Counted from the stretch's first letter, positions 42,553 to 51,456 are shown. The stretch: 64,000 bases of DNA from Agrobacterium cucumeris (GCF_030036535.1 NZ_CP080388.1:1669001-1733000); one strand, 5' to 3'. Numbers and translations are program-made. The notes: generated by a model from the sequence alone, not told the origin.

Positions 42553-43899
42553 TCATTCGGCGGGCTGCACGAGGCGGGCAACGTCGCCCTGTTTCTGCTT
42601 GCCCGGTACCAGGATTGCCCAGATGAACATGACCGCCGAAATGAGAACCGCGAAACCAGAACCGAGACGGATCCAGTAGAAGATCGCCAGCTGGTCCTGC
42701 ACATCCATGAAGCTTTCGCCCATGACCCGCTGAAGCTGGATCTGCACCACGCCGGCGAATGTCAGCGCGAAGGTCATCACCGACATGGCCGTGCACATGA
42801 CCCAGAAGCTCGTCATCGAAAGCCACTGGTTGTAGGGCGCGCGTTTCTTCATTTCGGGTATGGCATAGGCCATCATCGCAAGGTTCAGCATCACATAGGC
42901 GCCGAAGAAGGCGAGGTGCCCGTGGGCGGCGGTAAGCTGCGTGCCGTGGGTGTAATAATTCACCGACGACAGCGTGTGCAGGAAGCCCCAGACGCCGGCG
43001 CCGAAGAAGGCCATTACCGAGCAGCCGATCGACCACAGAAGCGCGGCGCGGTTCTCATGCTTGCGGCCAGCCTTCCAGGTCATGACGAAGGTGAAGATGA
43101 CCATGGTGAAGAAGGGGGCCACTTCCAGCGTCGAGAACAGCGAACCGATCCACTGCCAGTAACCCGGCGCGCCGATCCAGTAATAATGGTGACCCGTGCC
43201 GAGAATGCCCGAGAACAGGGCAAGACCGACGATGACATAGAGCCATTTTTCCACCACTTCGCGGTCGATGCCGTTGAGCTTGATCATCAGGAAGGCGAGG
43301 ATCGACGCCATGATCAGTTCCCACACGCCTTCCACCCACAGATGGATGACGTACCACCAGTACATCTTGTCGAGCGCCAGATTGATGGGGTTGTAAAAGG
43401 CGAAGAGGAAGAAGATCGCCAGACCCCAGAGACCGAAGAGCAGGATGTTGATGACGGTGGTCTTGCGGCCCTTCAGCGCCGTCATGGTGATGTTGAACAG
43501 GAACATCAAAACGACAAGCACGATGCCGACCTTGATGGCGAAGGGCTGTTCGAGGAATTCGCGGCCTTCATGGATGCGGAACATATAACCGACCACGGCA
43601 ACCGCGGCGGCCACCAGGAAGATCCAGAACTGCGCGATGGCGAGCTTGGGGCTGTAAAGCTCCGTTTCCGTCTCTTCCGGCAGAAGATAGAAGGTCGAGC
43701 CCATGAAGCCCATCAACAGCCACACGACCAGTGCATTGGTGTGGATCATGCGCACGATGTTGAAGGGCAGAAGCTCTGAAAGCGTGTTGGGCAGCACGTA
43801 GATCGTCGCGGCGATGACGCCGAACAGGATCTGCGCCACGAACAGCCCGATTGCGCCGTAAAAATACAGCATGGCGACTTTTTGCGTCTGGTATTTCAT
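42553..43899 (-). CDS. norB: Nitric oxide reductase catalytic subunit
   Basis: A 448-residue cytochrome-c-dependent NO reductase large subunit with about 12 transmembrane helices. Heme and iron ligands lie in IRMIHTNALVVWLLMGF, HLWVEGVWELIMASILAF (with the glutamates special to NorB), ILGTGHHYYWIG and TAAHGHLAFFGAYVM. It reduces 2 NO to N2O in the inner membrane. The ATG at 43899 follows AAGGAG. It is 24 bases after norC in norCBQD. Confidence 0.97.
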   Translation of the reverse strand: MKYQTQKVAMLYFYGAIGLFVAQILFGVIAATIYVLPNTLSELLPFNIVRMIHTNALVVWLLMGFMGSTFYLLPEETETELYSPKLAIAQFWIFLVAAAVAVVGYMFRIHEGREFLEQPFAIKVGIVLVVLMFLFNITMTALKGRKTTVINILLFGLWGLAIFFLFAFYNPINLALDKMYWWYVIHLWVEGVWELIMASILAFLMIKLNGIDREVVEKWLYVIVGLALFSGILGTGHHYYWIGAPGYWQWIGSLFSTLEVAPFFTMVIFTFVMTWKAGRKHENRAALLWSIGCSVMAFFGAGVWGFLHTLSSVNYYTHGTQLTAAHGHLAFFGAYVMLNLAMMAYAIPEMKKRAPYNQWLSMTSFWVMCTAMSVMTFALTFAGVVQIQLQRVMGESFMDVQDQLAIFYWIRLGSGFAVLISAVMFIWAILVPGKQKQGDVARLVQPAE

Positions 43900-43923
43900 C
43901 TCGTCATCTCCTTGCCGTCAACC

Positions 43924-44376
43924 TCAACCCGCATCGTTCGGTGGCCAGTTCTGCGTCTTGATCCGGCTCGTCCATTCGAGGAAGTCGACGAGATCATCGA
44001 GTTCCTGTTCGGAGAGATTGAACTGCGGCATCTGGCGCCGGCCCTCGATGCCGGTGGGCTGGGCGGCCATCCAGGCCTTGATGGAATCGCGCGCCGTCTC
44101 CTTGTCTTCCACGCCGCCATAGCGCTTCCAGACATTGCCGAGTTCGGGTGCGAAATAGGCGCCTTCGCCGAGCAGCGTGTGACAGTTGATGCAGGAATTT
44201 TTCTCCCACACATGTTTGCCGCGCGCGACGCTTTCCGTCAGTGTGCTTTCATCCGTCGAGGTGGTGCGCATGTAATAATGGCTATGGGCGGTCAGCCCGA
44301 CGAATATGGCGAAGAAGAAGATGGAGCCGCCGTAAAAGACGTTTCTCGCTCCTGTTTTGGTCAGGCGTTCTGCCAT
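43924..44376 (-). CDS. norC: Nitric oxide reductase cytochrome c subunit
   Basis: A 150-residue membrane-anchored cytochrome c. One N-terminal helix is at about residues 14-31, and the heme site is C62-I-N-C65-H66 (NSCINCHTLLG). The axial Met is expected in GRRQMPQFNLSEQELDDL. It passes electrons to NorB. The ATG at 44376 follows AAAGGA. First gene of norCBQD; the NnrR box at 44510-44525 is about 141 bases upstream. Confidence 0.95.
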   Translation of the reverse strand: MAERLTKTGARNVFYGGSIFFFAIFVGLTAHSHYYMRTTSTDESTLTESVARGKHVWEKNSCINCHTLLGEGAYFAPELGNVWKRYGGVEDKETARDSIKAWMAAQPTGIEGRRQMPQFNLSEQELDDLVDFLEWTSRIKTQNWPPNDAG

Positions 44377-44509
44377 GCCAATGGTCCTTTCCATCCGAAA
44401 GACCGCTTATGCGGACTGGCTTGATCGAACCCTCTTGCCGGGATTTGCCAGCAGGCTGGCGGAATGCGGTGGGGTCTGAAGCCTTTCTAGCCGCTGGCCG
44501 CCGGCGTTC

Positions 44510-44525
44510 TTTGCCATTTGGCAAA
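44510..44525 (-). promoter_or_regulatory. NnrR box upstream of norC
   Basis: TTTGCCATTTGGCAAA is a perfect 16-bp palindrome (core TTTG-N8-CAAA) in the 178-base gap between norF and norC. The spacing to norC is larger than for the other boxes, so the leader would be about 100 bases long if the box sits at -41. Confidence 0.8.
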
Positions 44526-44554
44526 CAAGTGGAGAGGTGGTGTGGTCCGCCTTT

Positions 44555-44845
44555 TCAGAGCGACAAAATGCCCTGCAGGAACGCCCGCAAAAGGGCTGCG
44601 GCGGCGAAGATTGCGGGCCATGCCAGAAGTGCCGTGCGCAGCAGGCCTCGCTCTTCGCCAAAACCCAGAAAGTCGTCGATGACGCGTCTGGATTTCATGA
44701 GCGCGAAAAGCAGCATCAGGCAGGCGACGGCAACCGGCGGCAGAAACGCCGCCTTCCACGATGTAACGACGGCCGTGCCGGCGAGAACAAGAATGGCTAG
44801 CATTGCAAAACTTCTTGCGAGCTGGCGGGAGGTGCGGTGGATCAT
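44555..44845 (-). CDS. norF: NorF-like small membrane protein
   Basis: A 96-residue membrane protein with three hydrophobic helices (about 12-28, 32-48 and 70-90), like cytochrome c oxidase subunit IV. It sits five bases after norE, the usual norEF arrangement in denitrifiers. NorEF is not essential for NO reduction but helps full activity. The ATG at 44845 gives MIHRTSRQLARSF; a longer reading is rejected. Confidence 0.8.
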   Translation of the reverse strand: MIHRTSRQLARSFAMLAILVLAGTAVVTSWKAAFLPPVAVACLMLLFALMKSRRVIDDFLGFGEERGLLRTALLAWPAIFAAAALLRAFLQGILSL

Positions 44846-44850
44846 AATTG

Positions 44851-45384
44851 TCAAACCAGATAGACGATGGGAAAAATGACGATCCAGACCAGATCGATGA
44901 CATGCCACAGCGTCGTCACCAGCGTGACATTCTCGTTTTTCGGGAAGACTGCGACGAGAAACAGCAGCATGGCCACGAAGACGACATGCAGCAGGTGGAA
45001 GCCGGTGAGCAGAAAATAGAGCTCGAAGAACGCGCCATAGGCTGGATCGGACGCGAAGGCGATTTCGGTGGAATATTCATGGAGCTTCACTCCGACGAAA
45101 GCGAAACCCAGCAGGCCGGCAAGGACCAGCGCCCGCCTTTTGCCCGGCAGCGCGGTGTGGCGGCTGGCCGCGACGGCCGCCTGCCAGCCGCTTGCCAGCA
45201 AAATCAGGGTGTTGAGGCCGGCAAGTTGTGGCTGCAGATGCTGGCGCGCGGCGGCGAACGCATCAGGGTTGAGGGCGAAGGCGATGATGAACGCGCCGGT
45301 CAGCGCGCCGAAGGCGGCAAGTTCGCTCCAGACCAGAATCCATAAAAGCAGGTTTCCGCTTTCCTCTTCCGTATTTATCGCCAT
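44851..45384 (-). CDS. norE: NorE, cytochrome c oxidase subunit III-like protein
   Basis: A 177-residue polytopic membrane protein of the heme-copper oxidase subunit III family: LWILVWSELAAFGALTGAFI, GLLGFAFVGVKLHEYSTEI, LTGFHLLHVVFVAML and TLWHVIDLVWIVIFPIVYLV. It accompanies NO reductase. The ATG at 45384 is preferred for its family-like N-terminus, but its ribosome site is close (GAGG-CC-ATG), and a GTG at 45417 cannot be excluded. The NnrR box is centred about 67 bases upstream. Confidence 0.9.
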   Translation of the reverse strand: MAINTEEESGNLLLWILVWSELAAFGALTGAFIIAFALNPDAFAAARQHLQPQLAGLNTLILLASGWQAAVAASRHTALPGKRRALVLAGLLGFAFVGVKLHEYSTEIAFASDPAYGAFFELYFLLTGFHLLHVVFVAMLLFLVAVFPKNENVTLVTTLWHVIDLVWIVIFPIVYLV

Positions 45385-45440
45385 GGCCTCGCCCGTAATT
45401 GTAAAACAGCAAGCCACGCTTAGGCGTCCTCAAACCCCGC

Positions 45441-45462
45441 TTCTTTGCGGTCGGTCAAAGAA
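45441..45462. promoter_or_regulatory. NnrR box between norEF and the nnrTU genes
   Basis: TTCTTTG and CAAAGAA form perfect 7-bp arms around CGGTCGGT; the core is TTTG-N8-CAAA. It lies midway between two divergent units, centred 67 bases before norE (minus) and 70 before the small gene at 45522 (plus), and so can serve both. Confidence 0.78.
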
Positions 45463-45521
45463 GGGAGCGCCCAAAGCCCTATTGTCATGACAAAGCGCAA
45501 CTCTGGAAAATGGAGCTTCCC

Positions 45522-45677
45522 ATGAACGACGCGCAGGTCGGGCTGATTGTCGCAACCCCTATTATCATTGGCTTTGCGGTGCTGTTGTACCGTATGGGTG
45601 TGCTGCAGCGCATGGGTGCAGTTTCCGCCGTACTTGCCTCCGTGGCCATTGCTTCGGTGCTGTTCCTGAACCAGTGA
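45522..45677 (+). CDS. 51-residue two-helix membrane peptide, NnrT candidate
   Basis: A small gene: ATG at 45522 with GGAG six bases upstream, stop at 45675-45677. The peptide begins MNDAQVGLIVATPIIIGFAV and ends SVLFLNQ. Two hydrophobic helices (about 6-23 and 32-49) are separated by the basic turn YRMGVLQRMG. It is 12 bases ahead of nnrU and 70 bases after an NnrR box. The position fits the small nnrT gene seen ahead of nnrU in Rhodobacter, but identity is by context only. Function is unknown. Confidence 0.72.
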   Translation: MNDAQVGLIVATPIIIGFAVLLYRMGVLQRMGAVSAVLASVAIASVLFLNQ

Positions 45678-45689
45678 GAAGGCAGTCGC

Positions 45690-46367
45690 ATGCTTGAACT
45701 TGTCGCCGCTCTTTCGCTTTTTGTGGCGCTGCACTCCATTCCCGCCGTGCCTGCCGTGCGCGGCCGGTTGATCGCGGCCATTGGCCGGCCCGCCTATTTC
45801 GGGGCTTATTCCGTGGTCTCGCTTCTGGCGCTGGGCTGGGTGTTTTATGCCGCGCTGTCGGTTGATTATATTCCGCTCTGGGATGTCGCGCCCTGGCAGG
45901 CGCATGTCACCTTTCTGGCCGCGCCGATTGGTCTGTTTTTCGTGCTGGCCGGTCTTCTCAGCGTCAATCCGCTTTCCATTTCCGTGCGGCAGGGAGATAA
46001 ACCGGGGGCAATCGTGCGCATCACGCGGCATCCGGTGCTTGTCGGTTTCCTGTTTTGGTCGCTCGGCCATGTCGTGCCGAATGGCGACCTGCGTTCCGTT
46101 ATTCTCTTCGGCGGTTTTGCGCTGTTTTCGCTTGGCGGAATGGCGATGACTGAAAAACGTGCCCGCAAAAGAATGGGTAATGCGTGGAGCGCGGCGGCTG
46201 CTAAAAACGCAACGATCCCTTTCGCAGCAATCCTTTCCGGCAAGACGAGCCTCGCCGTGGACGGGCCGATGTTGCTAGCCGCGGTGCTGACAGGGTTGAC
46301 GGTCTGGTGGCTGCTGGCCGGCGGCCATGCCGCGCTCTTTGGCGCAGACCCCATGGCCTATTTCTGA
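45690..46367 (+). CDS. nnrU: NnrU family membrane protein
   Basis: A 225-residue integral membrane protein of the NnrU family (isoprenylcysteine-methyltransferase-like fold). VALHSIPAVPAVRGRLIAAI and AIVRITRHPVLVGFLFWSLG near the middle are the hallmark stretches, and about six helices are visible. NnrU is needed for nitrite and NO reductase expression or maturation in Rhodobacter. It follows the 51-residue gene by 12 bases, under the box at 45441-45462. It converges on ubiX, four bases away. Confidence 0.9.
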   Translation: MLELVAALSLFVALHSIPAVPAVRGRLIAAIGRPAYFGAYSVVSLLALGWVFYAALSVDYIPLWDVAPWQAHVTFLAAPIGLFFVLAGLLSVNPLSISVRQGDKPGAIVRITRHPVLVGFLFWSLGHVVPNGDLRSVILFGGFALFSLGGMAMTEKRARKRMGNAWSAAAAKNATIPFAAILSGKTSLAVDGPMLLAAVLTGLTVWWLLAGGHAALFGADPMAYF

Positions 46368-46371
46368 TCGC

Positions 46372-46962
46372 TCACGATGGCTTCACCACATGCGGCTGCC
46401 ATATCGGCGCCTGCGGTGCGGGCGCGATACCGAGCTGATCGATAGCGCGGGCGGCGAACTGATCGACAATATCGAAGACGCTGAGCGGCCTGTTGTAAAA
46501 GGCCGGCACTGGCGGCATGACGATCGCGCCTGCCTCTGTTACCGCGCACATATTGCGCAGATGGATGAGATGCAGAGGCGTCTCGCGAGTCATCAAAACC
46601 AGCTTCCGGCGTTCCTTCAAATGCACGTCGGCAGCGCGAGTGACGAGATTGTCCGAAAGCCCGGTTGCAATGGCCGCGAGCGTCCGCATGGAGCAGGGGG
46701 CGACGATCATGCCTGTTGTCGGGAAGGAACCGCTGGCGATTGCCGCTCCGATATCATCGACAGCGTGATTGATGCTGGCGAGTGACAGCATCCGCCCCAT
46801 GGCTTCAGCACCTTCCTCATGCAACACGGTCCGCTTGGCCGATTGCGACAGGACGAGATGGATTTCGACGCTTTTCATCGCGGCGAGGCGCTCGATGATG
46901 CGCAGCGCAATGCCGGCACCCGATGCACCGGTGACGCCGACCACGACGCGGCACGGCTTCAT
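46372..46962 (-). CDS. ubiX: UbiX-like flavin prenyltransferase
   Basis: A 196-residue flavoprotein that makes prenylated FMN for UbiD decarboxylases. FMN-binding motif VVGVTGASGAGIALRIIERL at the N-terminus, then TTGMIVAPCSMRTLAAIATG and the ERRKLVLMTRETPL stretch, all typical. Overlaps ubiD by 4 bases (ATGA). It sits in a denitrification cluster beside ubiTUV, which suggests a role in anaerobic ubiquinone synthesis. Confidence 0.92.
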   Translation of the reverse strand: MKPCRVVVGVTGASGAGIALRIIERLAAMKSVEIHLVLSQSAKRTVLHEEGAEAMGRMLSLASINHAVDDIGAAIASGSFPTTGMIVAPCSMRTLAAIATGLSDNLVTRAADVHLKERRKLVLMTRETPLHLIHLRNMCAVTEAGAIVMPPVPAFYNRPLSVFDIVDQFAARAIDQLGIAPAPQAPIWQPHVVKPS

Positions 46963-48473
46963 GGTCGTTCTCCAAGGCCAAGATCACGCCACATCAGATC
47001 CACCTTTGCGATGACGTCAGGTGTCATGGAGAGCACGCGACCCCATTCGCGCTCCGTCTCCGGCGAAAGCTTGCGGGTGGCGTCCAGACCCATCTTGCCG
47101 CCGAGGCCGGTTTTCGGCGAGGCGAAGTCGAGATAATCGATCGGCGTATCGTCGATGATCGTTGTATCGCGCGAGGCATCGAAACGGGTGGAGAGCGCCC
47201 AGATCACATCCACCCAGCTGCGCACATTGATGTCGGGATCGACCAGAATGATGAGCTTCACATAACTGAACTGCGGCAGCATCGACCACAGGCCCATCAT
47301 CACCCGCTTTGCCTGGCCGGGATAACGCTTGTCGATGGAGACGACCATGACGCGGTAGGAACAGGCCTCCGGCGGCATCCACAGATCGACGATTTCCGCA
47401 AACTGCCTTTTGACGAGCGGCAGGAAAATCTCGAGCATGGCTTCGCCGAGAACCGAGGGCTCATCGGGCGGCCGACCGGTATAGGTGGAAAGATAGATCG
47501 GATCGCGGCGCATGGTGATGGCCGACAGCGTCATGATCGGAAAGGCTTCGACCGAATTATAGTAGCCGGTGTGGTCGCCATAGGGGCCTTCGAGTGCCGT
47601 TTCCGTTGCTGAGACGGTGCCTTCCAGCACGATCTCGGCATTGGCGGGCACCGGCATCGGCACCGTCAGGGCCTTCGCGATGCGGCTTTTCGAGCCGCGC
47701 AGCAGGCCGGAAAAACCAAGCTCGCTGATATGTTCGGGAAGCGGCATGACGGCGGAAAGAATGGTGGCGGGATCAGCGCCGATGGCGACGGTAACGGGCA
47801 TATCCAGCCCGCGCGCCTGCCACAACCGGTGGTGCTGCGCGCCGCCGCGATGCGCCAGCCAGCGCATGATCACCCTGTCCGGCCCCAGCACCTGCATGCG
47901 ATAGATGCCAACATTGATATCGTCGGGATCATCAGGCGAACGGGTGATGACCAGCGGCCAGGTGATGAGCGGGGCCGGCTCGCCCGGCCAGCACCATTGC
48001 ACCGGCAGGCGGGCAAGATCAACCGCATCGCCCGTCAGTACCTTTTCCTGCACCGGCGCGCGCGAGACGTTGCGTGGCCGCATGGACAGTGCTGCCCGCA
48101 GCAAAGGCAGCTTACCCCATGCCTCGGCCATGGATTTCGGCGGCCGTGGCTCGCGCAATTCGGCAAGCTTTTGTCCAAGTGCTGGCAGGCCGCCCGTTTC
48201 CAGCCCCAGCCCCCATTCGATGCGTTGCCGCGTGCCGAAGAGATTGGCAAGCAGCGGCGTGTCCCGCACCTTGCCCTCATGGTCGACGGGTTGCTCGAAC
48301 AGCAGCGCCGGCCCGCCATCGGCGAGCACCCGGCGGTGGATTTCGGTGATTTCGTGCACCAGTGAGACCGGCTGGCGAATTCGCCGCAGCTGCCCGCGTT
48401 CTTCAAGCAACCGTACGAAACTGCGCAGATCGCTCGCGTGGGCGGGTTTAGTTTCTGTTTTCTCGTCTCTCAT
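46959..48473 (-). CDS. ubiD: UbiD family decarboxylase
   Basis: A 504-residue UbiD-type (de)carboxylase that uses prenylated FMN. Motifs include NVGIYRMQVLGPDRVIMRW, GLLRGSKSRIAKAL, ALEGPYGDHTGYY and the catalytic-region stretch IDLWMPPEACS-like EIVDLWMPPEACSYRV. It is expected to decarboxylate 3-polyprenyl-4-hydroxybenzoate. The ATG at 48473 is favoured, with CAGG four bases ahead; an ATG at 48503 is possible. Downstream of a DUF488 gene, upstream of ubiX. Confidence 0.9.
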   Translation of the reverse strand: MRDEKTETKPAHASDLRSFVRLLEERGQLRRIRQPVSLVHEITEIHRRVLADGGPALLFEQPVDHEGKVRDTPLLANLFGTRQRIEWGLGLETGGLPALGQKLAELREPRPPKSMAEAWGKLPLLRAALSMRPRNVSRAPVQEKVLTGDAVDLARLPVQWCWPGEPAPLITWPLVITRSPDDPDDINVGIYRMQVLGPDRVIMRWLAHRGGAQHHRLWQARGLDMPVTVAIGADPATILSAVMPLPEHISELGFSGLLRGSKSRIAKALTVPMPVPANAEIVLEGTVSATETALEGPYGDHTGYYNSVEAFPIMTLSAITMRRDPIYLSTYTGRPPDEPSVLGEAMLEIFLPLVKRQFAEIVDLWMPPEACSYRVMVVSIDKRYPGQAKRVMMGLWSMLPQFSYVKLIILVDPDINVRSWVDVIWALSTRFDASRDTTIIDDTPIDYLDFASPKTGLGGKMGLDATRKLSPETEREWGRVLSMTPDVIAKVDLMWRDLGLGERP

Positions 48474-48529
48474 GCCGCCTGTTTGCCGGTGGCGGTGCGG
48501 CATGTCCTTGCGCTGCCGCAAATGCGGCT

Positions 48530-48880
48530 TCAGTGCGAACGAAGATAGTCGGCAAGAACAAGGGCGTGGTTGTGTTCGGTGTCATGGGCGGCGTAAAGCA
48601 GCGTGACGCGGCCCTTCGCCATCAGCTCCTTCATGCGCGCCACGGCATCGGGATTGGCGGCCAGCTCCTCATGATAGTGCCGGGTGAATTCCGCAAAACG
48701 CGATGGCATATGCGAGAAATTCTTGCGCAATTCGTTGCTGGGCGCGATGTCCTTCATCCACAGCGAAAGCTGTGCGGTTTCCTTGCGCATGCCGCGCGGC
48801 CACAGCCGGTCCACCAGAATGCGTGCGCCGTCATCATCGCTGGCGGCATCGTAAATCCGTTTGATCCTTATATCGGGCAT
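48530..48880 (-). CDS. DUF488 family protein
   Basis: A 116-residue DUF488 protein: MPDIRIKRIYDAASDDDGAR, VDRLWPRGMRKETAQLSLW, then MKDIAPSNELRKNFSH and VTLLYAAHDTEHNHALVLA. The family is widespread and its biochemistry is unclear. The ATG at 48880 has GGAGG five bases ahead. It heads a minus-strand unit with ubiD and ubiX and is divergent from ubiT across an NnrR box. Confidence 0.88.
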   Translation of the reverse strand: MPDIRIKRIYDAASDDDGARILVDRLWPRGMRKETAQLSLWMKDIAPSNELRKNFSHMPSRFAEFTRHYHEELAANPDAVARMKELMAKGRVTLLYAAHDTEHNHALVLADYLRSH

Positions 48881-48954
48881 GGCGGCCTCCTTCGCTTCGC
48901 AAGTGAATGATTTATAGCGGCTTTTGTGAAGCCGCACCCGAAAATCTCTCTGTC

Positions 48955-48970
48955 TTTGCGTTCGCTCAAA
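48955..48970. promoter_or_regulatory. NnrR box between DUF488-ubiDX and ubiTUV
   Basis: TTTGCGTTCGCTCAAA (core TTTG-N8-CAAA), centred 66 bases before ubiT and 82 before the DUF488 start. It is the same core as the boxes for nirK/nnrS and norEF, which places both Ubi units in the probable NnrR regulon. Confidence 0.7.
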
Positions 48971-49028
48971 CCGGTGCCGGCGCGCTGCGGTTAGGTTCCT
49001 GCCCGCAACTGACCTGACAGGACCATCT

Positions 49029-49544
49029 ATGAGACCGTTTCCCGCCGCCATCGCTACCCCCATGAATTTTCTGCCCCTTGCCGTGGTGCAGCGAGCGACA
49101 GCGGCGATGCTGGCGCAGATCATGAAACGGCACCCTGATCTGTTCGGCCGGCTCGGTGAACATTGCTGCAAACGTTATGCCTTCCTGCCCGTCGATCTGC
49201 CCTTCGCCTTCATGGTCGAGCCGGCGCGTCCGGCCATCACCGTCAGCCGAAAGGGCCGCTTGCCCAAGGTGGATGCGGCGGTGGAAGGGCCGCTTTTCAT
49301 GCTGCTGGCGCTGATGGAGGGGCGGCAGGATGCCGATGCGCTGTTCTTCTCGCGGGATCTCAGCGTGACCGGCGACATGGAGGCGATGCTGGCACTGCGC
49401 AATGCGCTCGATGACAGCAGCATTGATCTGCCGCGCGATCTCGGTGCCTTTGCCGGGCATTTTGCGCCTGTCGTAACGGGGCTTGCGAACCGCCTGCGCG
49501 GCCATGTTCTTTCGGAAACACGGGGAGGTGAGGCATGGAGCTGA
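49029..49544 (+). CDS. ubiT: UbiT, SCP2-domain accessory protein of anaerobic ubiquinone synthesis
   Basis: A 171-residue SCP2 (sterol carrier) domain protein: LPVDLPFAFMVEPARPAITV, LMEGRQDADALFFSRDLSVT and GDMEAMLALRNALDD are the lipid-binding core. In bacteria with the UbiTUV system it binds ubiquinone intermediates for O2-independent hydroxylation. The ATG at 49029 follows ACAGGA. Its end overlaps ubiU by 10 bases. Preceded by an NnrR box. Confidence 0.9.
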   Translation: MRPFPAAIATPMNFLPLAVVQRATAAMLAQIMKRHPDLFGRLGEHCCKRYAFLPVDLPFAFMVEPARPAITVSRKGRLPKVDAAVEGPLFMLLALMEGRQDADALFFSRDLSVTGDMEAMLALRNALDDSSIDLPRDLGAFAGHFAPVVTGLANRLRGHVLSETRGGEAWS

Positions 49545-50512
49545 TCTGTCCTGCGGGAACGCCCGCCGCCTTCCGCGAGGCCGTCGATGCCGGCGCGGAT
49601 GCCGTCTATTGCGGCTTTCGCGATGAAACCAATGCCCGCAATTTTCCCGGCCTCAATTTTTCCCGCGAAGAGCTTGCCGAAGCCATCGCCTATGCGAAGA
49701 AGCGCGGCGTCCAGACTTTCGTCGCGCTCAACACCTTCATGCGCGCGGGCAATGAGGATATCTGGTATCGCGGTGCGGCCGATGCCGTGAAGGCGGGGGC
49801 GGATGCGCTGATCCTTGCCGATTTCGGTCTGATGGCGCATGTGGCGGAACACCACCCGCAGCAACGCATCCATGTCTCCGTGCAGGCCTCCGCCTCCAAT
49901 GCGGACGCTGTGAACTTTCTCGTCGATGCCTTCGGCGCGAAACGCGTGGTGCTGCCGCGCACCCTGACCATTTCCGACATCGCCCGGCTGGCGCGGCAAA
50001 TCCGCTGCGAGATCGAGATATTCGTATTTGGCGGCCTCTGCGTCATGGCGGAGGGGCGCTGCTCGCTCTCGTCTTACGCCACCGGAAAATCACCCAACAT
50101 GAACGGCGTCTGCTCGCCAGCAAGCCATGTGCGTTACCGGCAGGACGGGCCGGAGCTGGTGTCGGAACTCGGCGATTACACCATCAACCGTTTTCCGGAA
50201 GGCGAAGCGGCGGGTTATCCGACGCTCTGCAAGGGCCGTTTCGAGATTGCCGATGACAAGTCCTATGCTTTTGAGGACCCGGTGTCGCTTGATGTGATGG
50301 ACCAGATCGATGCGCTGCGCGAAGCGGGGGTCAGCGCGCTGAAGATCGAGGGCCGCCAGCGCGGCAAGGCCTATGTGGCGGAAGTGGTGTCCACCCTGCA
50401 CCGGGCGCTGGCCGCCAGTGCCGAAGAGCGGGGACGGCTGCTCTCGCGCCTGCGGCTTTTAAGCGAAGGCCAGCGCACCACCGTTGGCGCTTATGAGAAA
50501 CGCTGGAGATGA
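49535..50512 (+). CDS. ubiU: UbiU, U32-family 4Fe-4S protein for O2-independent ubiquinone hydroxylation
   Basis: A 325-residue peptidase-U32-like protein. The four cluster ligands C169, C176, C193 and C232 (FGGLCVMAEGRC, NGVCSPASH, YPTLCKGR) match the E. coli UbiU positions exactly. With UbiV it hydroxylates the ubiquinone ring without oxygen. It overlaps ubiT upstream and ubiV downstream (4 bases), so the three are coupled. Confidence 0.93.
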   Translation: MELICPAGTPAAFREAVDAGADAVYCGFRDETNARNFPGLNFSREELAEAIAYAKKRGVQTFVALNTFMRAGNEDIWYRGAADAVKAGADALILADFGLMAHVAEHHPQQRIHVSVQASASNADAVNFLVDAFGAKRVVLPRTLTISDIARLARQIRCEIEIFVFGGLCVMAEGRCSLSSYATGKSPNMNGVCSPASHVRYRQDGPELVSELGDYTINRFPEGEAAGYPTLCKGRFEIADDKSYAFEDPVSLDVMDQIDALREAGVSALKIEGRQRGKAYVAEVVSTLHRALAASAEERGRLLSRLRLLSEGQRTTVGAYEKRWR

Positions 50513-51456
50513 TGGCGATGGCACACACTGCAAAGGCCACATTGGCGCTTGGCCCGGTCCTCTATCTCTGGCAGGGCGAGAAATGGCGCGATTTCTATTT
50601 CCGCATCGCCGATGAAGCGCCCGTCAGCCATGTCTATCTCGGCGAAACCGTCTGTTCCAAACGGTTCCATTTTACCGAGCCGCATCTGGCCGAGGTGATC
50701 GAGCGGCTGGAGAGTACCGGAAAGCAGGTGATCCTCTCGACGCTTTCACTGGTAACGCTGGAGCGCGAAAGCCGCCAGCTGCGCGGCCTGATCGCCGACA
50801 GCCCCTATCCGGTCGAGGCGAACGATCTTTCCGCGCTCGGCATGTTACATGGCACGCCGCATGTCGTCGGGCCGATGGTGAATGTCTATAATGCCGCCAC
50901 CGCGCGGTTGCTCGCCTCGCGTGGGGCAAGCGCCATCTGCCTGCCGCCGGAACTGCCGGTGACTTCGGTGGAGCGCATCGTGGCGGAAACACCGGATGTG
51001 AAGTTCGAAGTCTTCGCGTTCGGCCGCCTGCCGCTCGCCATCTCTGCACGCTGTGCCCATGCCCGCGCCAAGGGCAATATCAAGGATAATTGCCAGTTCG
51101 TCTGCGGTGACGACCCGGATGGATTACCGGTGCGCACGCTTGACCGGCAGTCGTTTCTGGCGCTGAACGGCGTACAGACGGTGTCGCACACCTGCCAGTC
51201 GCTGCTTGGCGAATTGCAGGATCTGGCGGCCGCTGGCATCGCCCGATTCCGGCTGTCACCACAGGATTGCGACATGGTGGCGGTGGCGCAGATCCATGAC
51301 GATGTCCTGGCCGGCAGGCGGGATGCGGCAGATGGTCTTGCACGTCTCGGGCAAATCTATCCGGATGTGCCTTTTTCCAATGGTTTCCACCACGGGCAGG
51401 AAGGGGCGACCTGGGTCGCCCGTGCCCGCAATACGGCGCATGGGGTGAATGCATGA
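50509..51456 (+). CDS. ubiV: UbiV, U32-family 4Fe-4S partner of UbiU
   Basis: A 315-residue U32-like protein. Cluster cysteines C49 (GETVCSKR), C182, C195 and C199 (SARCAHARAKGNIKDNCQFV) correspond to the E. coli UbiV set. It forms a heterodimer with UbiU. It overlaps ubiU by an ATGA and overlaps the next small gene in the same way. Its place in an NnrR-controlled unit fits the need for ubiquinone when nitrate replaces oxygen. Confidence 0.93.
   Translation: MMAMAHTAKATLALGPVLYLWQGEKWRDFYFRIADEAPVSHVYLGETVCSKRFHFTEPHLAEVIERLESTGKQVILSTLSLVTLERESRQLRGLIADSPYPVEANDLSALGMLHGTPHVVGPMVNVYNAATARLLASRGASAICLPPELPVTSVERIVAETPDVKFEVFAFGRLPLAISARCAHARAKGNIKDNCQFVCGDDPDGLPVRTLDRQSFLALNGVQTVSHTCQSLLGELQDLAAAGIARFRLSPQDCDMVAVAQIHDDVLAGRRDAADGLARLGQIYPDVPFSNGFHHGQEGATWVARARNTAHGVNA

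Noticed and set aside
41675..43036. Possible norB-norQ fusion frame
   Set aside because: The extended frame only runs backward through norB in another phase; norQ has its own ribosome site at 42487.
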